Shown here: positions 6,716 through 13,954 of the stretch, one piece after another
Layout: every line of letters begins with the position of its first letter
How positions within the stretch are numbered: the first letter of the stretch is position 1
NCBI GenBank assembly: GCA_934573945.1
Contig: CAKTMQ010000007.1
Coordinates: 1 to 31,695, forward strand
Length of the DNA: 31,695 nt
Direction: 5' to 3'
Origin: an uncultured Oscillospiraceae bacterium
Lineage (GTDB): Bacteria > Bacillota > Clostridia > Oscillospirales > Oscillospiraceae
Translations under genes and position numbers: made by a program
The notes under the pieces: generated by a model
What the model saw: the letters and a program-made list of their open reading frames with translations, nothing else
Database searches by the model: none
Told to the model about the DNA's origin: nothing

Positions 6716-7072
6716 ATGGAGGATATGGACAGCAAGATCAACGCGATGCTCAACGACCCGGCGGCCATGTCCCGCATCATCCAGATGGCACAGCAGCTCT
6801 CCGGCGGTGCGGCACAGGCTGCGCCGCCTCCCCCGCCGCCCAAGGACACATCGCCGCAGGATGCCGGGTTCGACCCGCTGGTGCTGGCGCGCTTTTTGCC
6901 GCTTTTGCAGGAGCTGCGGCAGTCCAACAGCCAGACCACCCAGCTGCTGTACGCACTGCGGCCTTTTCTCAAAGAGGAAAAGCAGCCCAAGGTGGAACGG
7001 GCGGCAAAGCTGGCGCACCTGATCTGCATCGGCAAGCGTTTTCTGACGGAGGGAGGACTGGACATTGTATAA
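6716..7072 (+). CDS. Hypothetical 118-aa protein with a proline-rich linker
   Basis: Starts at ATG 6716 behind an AAAGGAGG site. Layout: a helical DP-motif segment (residues ~10-30), an Ala/Pro linker with a run of six prolines (AAPPPPPPKD), then a conserved-looking helical half containing LVLARFLPLLQELRQ, LLYALRPFLKEEKQPKVERA and LAHLICIGKRFL. There is no signal peptide and no clear transmembrane helix. The last codons overlap the TTG start of the following gene. Function is unknown. The shared N-terminal motif with the preceding protein suggests the two interact or arose by duplication. Confidence 0.7.
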   Translation: MEDMDSKINAMLNDPAAMSRIIQMAQQLSGGAAQAAPPPPPPKDTSPQDAGFDPLVLARFLPLLQELRQSNSQTTQLLYALRPFLKEEKQPKVERAAKLAHLICIGKRFLTEGGLDIV

Positions 7073-7385
7073 CCGTTATGGCCGCGAAGGACAGGGAGGC
7101 TACACCCGGGCGTCGCTGGACGACAGCCCTTTGCCGCCGCCATCCGGCAGCGGACGGCAGTCACCGCCCCACAAACCGCCTCCAACACCGGGCGCACCGC
7201 CGCCACCGCCGCCCAAACCCTCCCGGCCGCCGGAGATCGCGCTGGGCAAGGGGCTGCTGGAATCACTGCATCTGGATGATCTGGATACCGGTGACCTTTT
7301 GCTGCTGTTTCTGCTGTTCTTCCTCTTCCGCCAGCAGGCGGACGAGGAGCTGCTGATCGCCATCGGCCTGCTGTTGATCCTATGA
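7065..7385 (+). CDS. Hypothetical proline-rich protein with a hydrophobic C-terminal tail
   Basis: A 106-residue frame starting with TTG at 7065, inside the end of the previous gene; GGAGGGAGG at about 7047-7055 supports this start. The N-terminal two-thirds are low-complexity Gly/Ser/Pro (PPPTPGAPPPPPPKPSRPP); the C-terminus holds two hydrophobic stretches, GDLLLLFLLFFLFRQ and ELLIAIGLLLIL, separated by an acidic turn (QADEE). It may be a tail-anchored membrane protein or a surface scaffold. As the last of three small genes it could tether the two preceding helical proteins to the membrane; that is speculation from context. Confidence 0.6.
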   Translation: MYNRYGREGQGGYTRASLDDSPLPPPSGSGRQSPPHKPPPTPGAPPPPPPKPSRPPEIALGKGLLESLHLDDLDTGDLLLLFLLFFLFRQQADEELLIAIGLLLIL

Positions 7386-7406
7386 CGGTATCCATTTCTG
7401 GCAGGT

Positions 7407-7420
7407 ATTGCATTTGCAAT
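7407..7420. promoter_or_regulatory. Inverted repeat over the -35 region of the Cys-rich peptide gene
   Basis: ATTGCA (7407-7412) and TGCAAT (7415-7420) form a 6-bp inverted repeat with a 2-nt centre, covering the -35 hexamer at 7414-7419. A repressor bound here would block the promoter. No regulator is identified. Confidence 0.4.
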
Positions 7421-7442
7421 GCAGGGCAGCCGCGTGTATAAT
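7414..7442 (+). promoter_or_regulatory. Promoter of the Cys-rich peptide gene
   Basis: TTGCAA (7414-7419), a 17-bp spacer and a perfect TATAAT (7437-7442), about 47 bp before the peptide start codon. Confidence 0.8.
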
Positions 7443-7488
7443 GACGTTGTTCTTGCAAGAGCAAATCCAAACACAGGAGGTCACAGAA

Positions 7489-7551
7489 ATGTTCTGCAAC
7501 TTTGACTGCGCTTCCCTGCTGAAGCTGCTGTGCGGTTTCTTCGGCTGCTAA
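7489..7551 (+). CDS. 20-aa cysteine-rich peptide
   Basis: A self-contained mini-gene. The ATG at 7489 follows an AGGAGG Shine-Dalgarno (7475-7480) by eight bases, the frame is 20 codons plus TAA, and it has its own near-consensus promoter (7414-7442) and a perfect-palindrome terminator (7563-7602). The peptide, MFCNFDCASLLKLLCGFFGC, has cysteines at 3, 7, 15 and 20 around an amphipathic/hydrophobic middle. It could insert into or lie on a membrane and be disulfide- or metal-linked. No family is recognised. Possible roles include a spore or envelope structural peptide, a type I toxin-like peptide, or a signalling/antimicrobial peptide; no processing or export gene is adjacent. The dedicated signals make accidental translation unlikely. 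Confidence 0.65.
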   Translation: MFCNFDCASLLKLLCGFFGC

Positions 7552-7562
7552 CAGACATATAT

Positions 7563-7602
7563 AAAAAGATCGGACGTACCATATGGTACGTCCGATCTTT
7601 TT
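7563..7602. terminator. Bidirectional terminator between the Cys-rich peptide gene and the SMR gene
   Basis: A perfect palindrome with 20-base arms (7563-7582 and 7583-7602) that begins with A5 and ends with T5, so it serves the plus-strand peptide gene and the minus-strand exporter alike. The centre contains the NdeI-like catatg. Confidence 0.92.
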
Positions 7603-7612
7603 CTCTGCATAC

Positions 7613-7936
7613 TTATGACGGCGAAGTGATCTTCAGCCCAATGATACCGATGAGCAGCAGCGCCGCAAAGAAGATCCGTCCGGCGGTGGCAGGCTCCTTG
7701 AACACCACCAGCCCCACCACCACGGCGCCCAGCGCACCGATGCCCGTCCAGATGCCGTAGGCTGTACCCATCGGCAGGGACTTCATGGTCTGGGACAGCA
7801 GGCCGAAACTGATCAGCATCCCGATAATGGTCAAGGCGGAATACCCCAGCTTCGTAAAGCCCTCCGACAGCTTCATACACGTGGCCCAGAACACCTCCAT
7901 CAGCCCCGCGATCCCCAGAAGTACCCAATGCACCAT
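7613..7936 (-). CDS. Small multidrug resistance family exporter, Gdx/SugE (guanidinium exporter) type
   Basis: A 107-residue four-helix membrane transporter. Glu14 in IAGLMEVFWA is the essential proton/substrate residue of SMR proteins, and Trp63 lies in AYGIWTGIGALGA. The MKSLPMGTAYGIWTGIG stretch resembles the Gdx/SugE branch, which exports guanidinium in exchange for protons, more than the broad-drug EmrE branch. A GGAAGGAGG site six bases upstream fixes the ATG at 7936. Only one SMR gene is present, so it probably works as a dual-topology homodimer. Expression appears controlled by a leader terminator (7955-8011) beneath a strong promoter. Subtype is inferred from motifs; the family itself is secure. 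Confidence 0.9.
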   Translation of the reverse strand: MVHWVLLGIAGLMEVFWATCMKLSEGFTKLGYSALTIIGMLISFGLLSQTMKSLPMGTAYGIWTGIGALGAVVVGLVVFKEPATAGRIFFAALLLIGIIGLKITSPS

Positions 7937-8033
7937 ACACTCCTCCTTCCCAACAAAAAATAAAAACCGCCTTTTCTGCGTCTTCAAAGGCCTAACGACA
8001 CAGAAAAAGCGGGACACCCGGCGGTGTTTTCCG
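7937..8033 (-). promoter_or_regulatory. SMR gene 5' leader, candidate riboswitch/attenuator
   Basis: About 95 nt separate the predicted transcription start from the SMR start codon. The first part contains a small hairpin (acacc...ggtgt around 8013-8026), and the second part is an intrinsic terminator. This is the organisation of a transcription attenuator. Gdx-type genes are often controlled by guanidine riboswitches, but I could not match this sequence to the guanidine-I, -II or -III consensus from memory, so the ligand is open. Confidence 0.5.
7955..8011 (-). terminator. Intrinsic terminator within the SMR leader
   Basis: On the minus strand arms 8011-7997 and 7982-7968 pair over 15 positions (13 Watson-Crick, two G-U) and are followed by gtttttattttttg. 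The structure ends about 20 nt before the SMR start codon, so it must be bypassed or disrupted for the gene to be expressed. Confidence 0.75.
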
Positions 8034-8038
8034 TCGGT

Positions 8039-8068
8039 AGTATACCACACTTCCGCCGCCGGTGTCAA
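8039..8068 (-). promoter_or_regulatory. SMR gene promoter
   Basis: On the minus strand a perfect TTGACA (8063-8068) and TATACT (8039-8044) are separated by 18 bp. The strong promoter combined with a leader terminator suggests transcription is mostly controlled after initiation. Confidence 0.8.
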
Positions 8069-8143
8069 GCCGGTCAAATGGACACAAGATATGGCGGCGG
8101 CATGTAGATTCCTCTTGCTTTTCCAGCCTTAATATGTTACCAT

Positions 8144-8157
8144 TGGTATATATACCA
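8144..8157. promoter_or_regulatory. Candidate TetR operator
   Basis: TGGTATATATACCA is a perfect 14-bp palindrome 21 bp before the tetR start codon, with an extra TACCA half-site just upstream (8138-8142). The size and position fit an autoregulatory operator for the TetR protein. It is about 75 bp from the divergent SMR promoter, so joint control is possible but unproven. Confidence 0.5.
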
Positions 8158-8178
8158 TGCAAGAAAGATGTGTTGTCT

Positions 8179-8898
8179 ATGACCCTGACCGCCACCAGCC
8201 TGCCCACCAAAAAACGGATATTGACCGCCTGCGTCAAGCTGTTTCTGGAAAAGGGCTACAAGCGCACCACCATCGCCGAGATCCTGCGGGACGCCGACGT
8301 ATCCGCCAGCAGCTTTCAGAACATCTTCCGCGCCAAGGACGGCGTACTGACGGAGCTGGTGGAATTCATGTTCAGCAACCAGTTCGCCGCGGCACGGCAG
8401 AACATCGGGACACAGCTGCCGCCGGTGTACGTCTACGCCATGGAGACGGCCATTCAGCTGACGCTGACGGAGCTGAACGAAAACCTGCGGGAGATCTACA
8501 TCGAGGCCTACACCCAGCAGGAGGCCGCCTCCTACATCTTCCGTGAGACCGCCCGGGAGCTGTACAGCATCTTCGGCGTGTACCAGCCGGCGCTGACGGA
8601 GCGGGACTTCTATGCGCTGGAGATCGGCTCGGCCGGTATCATGCGGGGCTACATGGCCTGCCCCTGCAGCGAGGAATTTCCGCTGGAGGAGAAGCTGCGG
8701 TGCTTCCTGAGCCTGAGCATGGGGGGCTACCGGGTTCCCGCAGAGGAGCAGGCACAGGTGCTGGCCTTCATCGCTTCGCTGAACGTCCGCGCCATCGCCC
8801 AGCAGGTGATGCAGACGTTGTTTCACGCATTGGAGATGCGTTTCGACTTCAAACTGGGCGATACGCCCACCGGAGAGAAAAAGGAGGAGACCACATGA
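8179..8898 (+). CDS. TetR/AcrR-family transcriptional regulator
   Basis: A 239-residue repressor. The N-terminal HTH is clear: TKKRILTACVKLFLEKGYKR, TTIAEILRDADVSASSF, NIFRAKDGVLTELVEFMF. The C-terminal ~170 residues form the helical ligand/dimer domain of no recognised subtype. The ATG at 8179 matches the usual family start; its ribosome site is weak (an AAGAAAG stretch ~12 bases upstream), and an in-frame ATG at 8134 is a less likely alternative. A palindrome at 8144-8157 is a likely operator. The stop overlaps the ATG of the surface-protein gene as ATGA, so the regulator and that protein are translated together, which is unusual for a TetR partner. Confidence 0.9.
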   Translation: MTLTATSLPTKKRILTACVKLFLEKGYKRTTIAEILRDADVSASSFQNIFRAKDGVLTELVEFMFSNQFAAARQNIGTQLPPVYVYAMETAIQLTLTELNENLREIYIEAYTQQEAASYIFRETARELYSIFGVYQPALTERDFYALEIGSAGIMRGYMACPCSEEFPLEEKLRCFLSLSMGGYRVPAEEQAQVLAFIASLNVRAIAQQVMQTLFHALEMRFDFKLGDTPTGEKKEETT

Positions 8899-11800
8899 AA
8901 AAGAGTATCACCGCCCTGTTGATGGCGCTGTGTCTGGCGTTGACACTGCTGCCGGTGCAGACGCTGGCCAGCAGTCCGAACACAGCGTATGCCAACGATC
9001 CGGACGCGGCACAGACGATCGCCCTACAGAGCATCGGTCCTGACGAAGCCGAAGTGGAACTCGACCTGTATGAAAAAATGTCTGCTCAGGTCAGTGTCAT
9101 CAAGCTGATAAAAGACATTGAGCTAAGCGGCTCTCTGCGGGTCGATTATGCAGTCACCATTGACCTCAACGGTCATGTGCTGAAAATGGGCGACATCGGC
9201 GACGGCAGCGTCATTAAGATCGAGAGCACCGGCCACCTGACCATCACCGACAGCGACCCCACCGCGGAGCATAAGTTTACCCCCAACGCCGACGGCCTGT
9301 GGGTGCTGGACGATAGCGGCACAGAGACCGTCTATGGTGGCGTCATCTACGGCGGCACGGGCTATAAAGACGGCAACCATGCCTACGGCGGCGGCGTGTA
9401 TATTGAAGCCAACGGAAAACTCACCATGACCGGCGGCAATATCGTCGGCTGCACAGCCACGGGCAATAACGCTTTTGGCGGCGGCGTGTTCGTCAGCAAG
9501 AACGGCACGTTCGAGATGTCCGGCGGCAGCATCACCGGCTGCACGGCGGTGGCCCAGAACTATGGAATGGCTTTTGGCGGCGGCATCCGCAGCGAGGGCC
9601 GCACCACCCTGTCCGGCACGGCGGTGATCCGGGACTGCCATGCGAAAGGCGGAGATAGGCAGTATGGCGGCGGCATCTCTGACGCCGGAACGCTCAACAT
9701 CAGCGGCAACGTGCAGATCATCGGCTGCACCGCTGACGGAAACTCGGATGCCATGTATATTTCCAACGGTTTGATCACCGGCGGCACGTTCTACGGCAGC
9801 ATCAACAGCACAAAAAATATCAAAAGCCACATCGTGACCTACCAGGTCAACGGCGCGGACTACGCCACCCAGATCGTGCCGTCCAACAGCATGGTCACAT
9901 TACTTACGCCCACCAAGCAGGGCTATGCCTTTGACGGCTGGTACAAGGCCGATGGCATGAGGCTGGACGTCGCCGACCCCGTCACCGTCACCGAAAACCT
10001 CGCCCTCACCGGCTGGCTGTACGCTCCCGTGACCAGTGAATCCGAGCTGACCGCCGCCCTGGCCGACAGCAGCATCGATGTCATCCGCCTCACGAACGAC
10101 ATCACCCTCACCGCCGAGTTACAGATCACCGATGGCCGCAAGGTCACCCTCGACCTCAACGGCCGCGTCCTCGACCTGGGGGAAAAGCACATCTTGGTCA
10201 ATGGTACTGTCGACCATTTCTCAACCCTGACCATCATGGACAGCGCCCCCGCTGAAGAACACAAATTCACGGACACCAACGGCCTGTGGGTGCTGGATAC
10301 CGACGGTGACAAGACTGTCAAGGGCGGCGTTATCACCGGCGGCAGCAACACCAGCGGCGGCGCTATGGTTGTCGATTGGTGGGGCACAGTCACCATGAAC
10401 GGCGGCAATATCGTTGGCTGCTCTGCTGACAGCGGCGGCGCAGTGTGCAGCACAAGCAACTTTTCATTCACCATGAACGGCGGTTCTATCGCGGGCTGCA
10501 CGGCCAAAAACGGCAGCGCCATCTACCTGAAAGGCAGCCAGATGAACGCCAACGGCGGCACGGTCAACGGCACAGTCGTACTCGCTGTTGACGGTAGCTC
10601 CGAATGCATTATCAACGGCGGCGGCGTCTCATTCAGCGGCCTGATAATCAATGAGGACGCAAACGCCACGTTCAGCGGCGCACACAGCTCTCTGGGTATC
10701 GTCGGAGAAAAGCCGGGTACGCATAGCGACACCTACTACACAGTCACCTTCTACCTGGTGGACAGCACGATGGAATACACGACCCGCTATTTCCTCGATG
10801 GCGGGAATATCTCCGACCAAATCAAACCCGACTCCCGCCCGGGCTACACCTTCGACGGCTGGTACAACGGCGAAAACGAGTGGGATCACGACGACAACAC
10901 CGTCACCGGGGATATGACCCTCACGGCCAAGTGGACGAGGAGCCACACCAACCACTGCGTCTGCGGCGGCACATCGGATGTGAAACACACGCATGACGTC
11001 AACACCGTATGGACGGCGTGGACGTCCACCGATTCCCTGCCCCGGGACACCGGCCACTATTACCTGACGGACAACGTGGTGCTCCCCGCAGACAGCGACT
11101 ATGTCCTCGACTACTATGATGAGAGCAGCGAGACGTATTATTGCCCCGACCTCTGCCTCAACGGCTACAGCGTCTCCTTTGCCGCAGGCGGCAGCGACCG
11201 GAAGATCGTGCTGGAAAACATCACCACGACACAGATCACCGATTGCCAGTCCGCCGCAGGCAAGATCGAGCCTGCGCTCCAGCTGGCCGACTCCGGCTTT
11301 GGCTGGGTCTGGGTGTTCAACGTCACGCTGGCAGGCGGCGTTGAGAACAACGGCTGGGCTGTCTGTATGTACCTCTACAGCGGCACGCTGATGAACGGCA
11401 TCACCGGCACCCACGCAGATATATATGACAGCACGGTCACCGGCGGCATCCTCCTGAGCGGCTCGATCGGGCTTTACGGCAGCCCGAACATCGACCGGCT
11501 GACGTTGGTAGACGACGAGGAGGCGGCAAGCCCCGGCTATATCTCCAGAAGCTCCAAGCTGGACGCCGGTGTGCGCATTCCCATCACCACCCAGCCGCTG
11601 CCTACCGGCCAGACCCCCTATGAGCTGGGTGAGGAAATGAAAAACGACCTGAGCGGCAATCTGGTGCCCGATGCTGGCTATGCGGTGCACTTCGACGCGG
11701 ACAGCAAGATCCTGACGCTGACCAAGGCCGCCACTATCACCATGGGTGACAACAGCTGGAGTGACTTTGACAGCACGGCAAAGACGCTGTACTGCAACAC

Positions 11801-12758
11801 GGATCAGACCCTCACCATCATTGACAACAGCGGCGGCAAGTTGGATATTTCCTGCCTGCTGACGCAGGAGGATCTGACCCAGGCGCAGATGGGCGGCCTG
11901 CTCTTCGGCGAATACACCGCCCCTATCGTCCTGCGTGAGGAGGGCAGCCACATCCTCTACGTGATGCTCTTCGAGCCTCCATTCAACTTCTCCAGCATCA
12001 CCTATCTGCGCAGTGCCCGCATCGTCATCGACAAGACAGCGCCGGTGCTGAGCCTGACCGACGGCAAGACCTACTGCGGCGCGCAGACGGTCACCATCAC
12101 CGAGCTGCATCTCAAGTCGGTCACGGTGAACGGAAAGGCCGTTACCGTTGATGCCGATCAACGGTTCACCCTGCCTGCCGCAGGCAAGCAGACCATCGTC
12201 GTCACCGATCTTGCGGGCAACAGCACCACTGTGACCGTCACGGTCAACGCCGGTCACACCTGGGGCACATGGACGTCCAACGGTGATGACACCCACTCCC
12301 GCAAGTGCACCGTTCCCGGCTGCACAGCGGACAGCGAGACGGAGAAGTGCACCGGCGGCAAGGCGGACTGCTGCCACAAGGCGGTGTGCGACATCTGCAA
12401 GGCGACCTACGGCAAGGTGAATCCCAACAACCACCACAGTCTCAAGCATATCAAGGCCGGCCGCGCCACAACCACCTCCTACGGCAACATCGAATACTGG
12501 TACTGCGAGGGCTGCCACCGGTATTTCAAGGACGCCGCCTGCACCATCCAGATCACGGAGGACGCCACCCGCATTTCCCCCAAGTCCTCCAGCGGCACCG
12601 ATAACAGCAAAAACGGCAAGAATGGCACGGACAAAAAGGGCGTGAAAAGCTCTGATACCGGCGACAGCGGTCTGCACCTGTGGGTGACGCTGCTGCTCAC
12701 CAGCGCCGTGCTGGGCGGCGCGGTGATCGTCACCGGCAAGCGCCGCAGAACGCGGTGA
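8895..12758 (+). CDS. Large secreted surface protein with beta-helix and InlB repeats, anchored at the C-terminus
   Basis: A 1287-residue cell-surface protein. Residues 1-24 are a signal peptide (KKSITALLMALCLALTLLP). Two related modules follow, each starting with DLNG(H/R)VL and GLWVLD and containing right-handed beta-helix turns such as GGGVYIEANGKLTMTGGNI and FTMNGGSIAGCTA (roughly 145-300 and 430-600). Each module ends in an InlB/Listeria-Bacteroides repeat with the YAFDGWY or YTFDGWY signature (about 314-377 and 614-682). Later parts include an Ig-like segment (KTAPVLSLTDGKTYCG to TVTVTV, ~1046-1117) and a Cys-rich section with CTVPGC and CDICKATYG. The C-terminus has SDTGD (1253-1257), a hydrophobic span and KRRRTR, resembling a degenerate sortase signal. 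It is probably an adhesin or host-interaction protein and is translationally coupled to tetR. Confidence 0.88.
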   Translation: MKKSITALLMALCLALTLLPVQTLASSPNTAYANDPDAAQTIALQSIGPDEAEVELDLYEKMSAQVSVIKLIKDIELSGSLRVDYAVTIDLNGHVLKMGDIGDGSVIKIESTGHLTITDSDPTAEHKFTPNADGLWVLDDSGTETVYGGVIYGGTGYKDGNHAYGGGVYIEANGKLTMTGGNIVGCTATGNNAFGGGVFVSKNGTFEMSGGSITGCTAVAQNYGMAFGGGIRSEGRTTLSGTAVIRDCHAKGGDRQYGGGISDAGTLNISGNVQIIGCTADGNSDAMYISNGLITGGTFYGSINSTKNIKSHIVTYQVNGADYATQIVPSNSMVTLLTPTKQGYAFDGWYKADGMRLDVADPVTVTENLALTGWLYAPVTSESELTAALADSSIDVIRLTNDITLTAELQITDGRKVTLDLNGRVLDLGEKHILVNGTVDHFSTLTIMDSAPAEEHKFTDTNGLWVLDTDGDKTVKGGVITGGSNTSGGAMVVDWWGTVTMNGGNIVGCSADSGGAVCSTSNFSFTMNGGSIAGCTAKNGSAIYLKGSQMNANGGTVNGTVVLAVDGSSECIINGGGVSFSGLIINEDANATFSGAHSSLGIVGEKPGTHSDTYYTVTFYLVDSTMEYTTRYFLDGGNISDQIKPDSRPGYTFDGWYNGENEWDHDDNTVTGDMTLTAKWTRSHTNHCVCGGTSDVKHTHDVNTVWTAWTSTDSLPRDTGHYYLTDNVVLPADSDYVLDYYDESSETYYCPDLCLNGYSVSFAAGGSDRKIVLENITTTQITDCQSAAGKIEPALQLADSGFGWVWVFNVTLAGGVENNGWAVCMYLYSGTLMNGITGTHADIYDSTVTGGILLSGSIGLYGSPNIDRLTLVDDEEAASPGYISRSSKLDAGVRIPITTQPLPTGQTPYELGEEMKNDLSGNLVPDAGYAVHFDADSKILTLTKAATITMGDNSWSDFDSTAKTLYCNTDQTLTIIDNSGGKLDISCLLTQEDLTQAQMGGLLFGEYTAPIVLREEGSHILYVMLFEPPFNFSSITYLRSARIVIDKTAPVLSLTDGKTYCGAQTVTITELHLKSVTVNGKAVTVDADQRFTLPAAGKQTIVVTDLAGNSTTVTVTVNAGHTWGTWTSNGDDTHSRKCTVPGCTADSETEKCTGGKADCCHKAVCDICKATYGKVNPNNHHSLKHIKAGRATTTSYGNIEYWYCEGCHRYFKDAACTIQITEDATRISPKSSSGTDNSKNGKNGTDKKGVKSSDTGDSGLHLWVTLLLTSAVLGGAVIVTGKRRRTR

Positions 12759-12795
12759 CCGTTCACATCATTCCTCCGTGTGTTTATGGGTAAAG

Positions 12796-12832
12796 GCCGA
12801 GGGGCAGACGCTTACCGCGTCTGCCCCTCGGC
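12796..12832. terminator. Bidirectional terminator between the surface-protein gene and ispA
   Basis: Sixteen-base perfect arms (12796-12811 and 12817-12832, gccgaggggcagacgc type) with a 5-nt loop. Short T-tracts flank both sides, serving the convergent genes. Confidence 0.85.
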
Positions 12833-12849
12833 TTTATCTGTTGTCGGTA

Positions 12850-13719
12850 TTATTTGCTGCGGCCTACCATGCGATCCGCCAGCTCCCACAGGAACTGGTG
12901 ATCCGACCAGTTTTCCACAGCGGCCTTGGCCTCGTCGGTACAGCGCGCCACCTCCCGGGCACAGCCGTCCAGACCCAGCACATCCACAAAGGTGACCTTG
13001 CCCTCCTCCCAGTCGGAACCGATGGGCTTACCGAACACGGCGGCATCACCCACCACGTCCAGCATATCATCCCGGATCTGGAAGGCACGTCCCAGCCCGT
13101 CGGCGTAGGCCAGCGCCTGCAGGCGCATCCCCACGTTCATCTTGGCGGCCACGCAGCCCAGCTCCGCCGCCGCGGAGATCATCACCCCGGTCTTGAGCCG
13201 GTTCAGCTGCACCAGCCCCGCCTCGTCCCGCACGTCGTAGACGGTATCCAGCACCTGACCGCCCACCATACCGTCGGCGCCGCAGGCGCTCACCAGCACC
13301 CGGATCGCGTTCAGCCGCGTGTCCGCCGATAGCATGGGTGCCTCCAGGATCAGCCGGATGGCCTCCGGCTGCAGCGCGTCACCGGCCAGAATGGCCAGCG
13401 TCTCGCCAAAAGCCTTGTGGCAGGTGGGCTTACCCCGCCGCAGGTCGTCGTCGTCCATGCAGGGCAGATCGTCATGAATAAGGCTGTAGTTATGCACCAG
13501 CTCCAGCGCGCAGGCAAAGGGCAGCGCCAGATGCCAGTCGATGCCGCCCAGCCGTGCAAATTCCAGTGTCAGCACCGGGCGGACACGCTTGCCGCCGCCC
13601 AGAATGCTGTAGCGCATGGCCTCGTAGAGCTTTGCGTAGGGCACCTCCGCCGTGAACAGCTTGTCCAGATACGCTTCAATGCCCTGCTGATATGCTTTGT
13701 ATCTCGCTTCGTAACCCAT
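12850..13719 (-). CDS. ispA: Polyprenyl (farnesyl/geranyl) diphosphate synthase
   Basis: A 289-residue trans-prenyltransferase that condenses IPP with DMAPP/GPP to make C15 precursors for undecaprenyl phosphate and other isoprenoids. Motifs: GGGKRVRPVL (IPP binding), the first Asp-rich motif HDDLPCMDDDDLRRGKPTCHK (about 82-102), and the second FQIRDDMLDVVGD near residue 215. Two residues between the first two aspartates of the motif (DDxxxxD) are typical of short-chain bacterial enzymes. It begins one base after the xseB stop. The usual neighbour dxs is not present; the operon ends here against a shared terminator. The exact chain length of the product cannot be read from sequence. Confidence 0.92.
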   Translation of the reverse strand: MGYEARYKAYQQGIEAYLDKLFTAEVPYAKLYEAMRYSILGGGKRVRPVLTLEFARLGGIDWHLALPFACALELVHNYSLIHDDLPCMDDDDLRRGKPTCHKAFGETLAILAGDALQPEAIRLILEAPMLSADTRLNAIRVLVSACGADGMVGGQVLDTVYDVRDEAGLVQLNRLKTGVMISAAAELGCVAAKMNVGMRLQALAYADGLGRAFQIRDDMLDVVGDAAVFGKPIGSDWEEGKVTFVDVLGLDGCAREVARCTDEAKAAVENWSDHQFLWELADRMVGRSK

Positions 13720-13720
13720 A

Positions 13721-13951
13721 TTATTCCTCGCTTAAAAAATCAGTTTCCACCGGTACGCCATCCACACCCTTCATCAGCTTGACCACCTGCTGCTCCGCCT
13801 GATCCAGCTCGCCGCGGCACTGCCCTATCAGCCGCGTTCCCTCCTTAAACAGCTTCAGGGAGTCATTCAGGGGCACGTCGCCCTTTTCCAGCCGCGCCAC
13901 GATCTCCTCCAGCCGCGCCATATTCTGCTCAAAGGTTTTCTTTTCCGCCAT
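13721..13951 (-). CDS. xseB: Exodeoxyribonuclease VII small subunit
   Basis: A 76-residue helical protein with the XseB pattern FEQNMARLEEIVARLEKGDV followed by PLNDSLKLFKEGTRLIGQC. It forms a long coiled-coil hairpin that wraps the large subunit; the complex degrades single-stranded DNA in both directions. It lies 3 bp after xseA and 1 bp before ispA, the standard Firmicute order. Confidence 0.96.
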   Translation of the reverse strand: MAEKKTFEQNMARLEEIVARLEKGDVPLNDSLKLFKEGTRLIGQCRGELDQAEQQVVKLMKGVDGVPVETDFLSEE

Positions 13952-13954
13952 CGG

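Noticed and set aside
7937..8033. Assignment of the SMR leader to guanidine-I, -II or -III riboswitch
   Set aside because: I could not find the ACGR tetraloop pair of class II or the conserved blocks I recall for classes I and III, so only a generic attenuator is claimed.
10629..12677. A 682-codon minus-strand open frame over the surface-protein gene
   Set aside because: Antisense to a protein with clear signal peptide, repeats and anchor; the minus-strand product is low-complexity Ala/Gly/Val without any motif.
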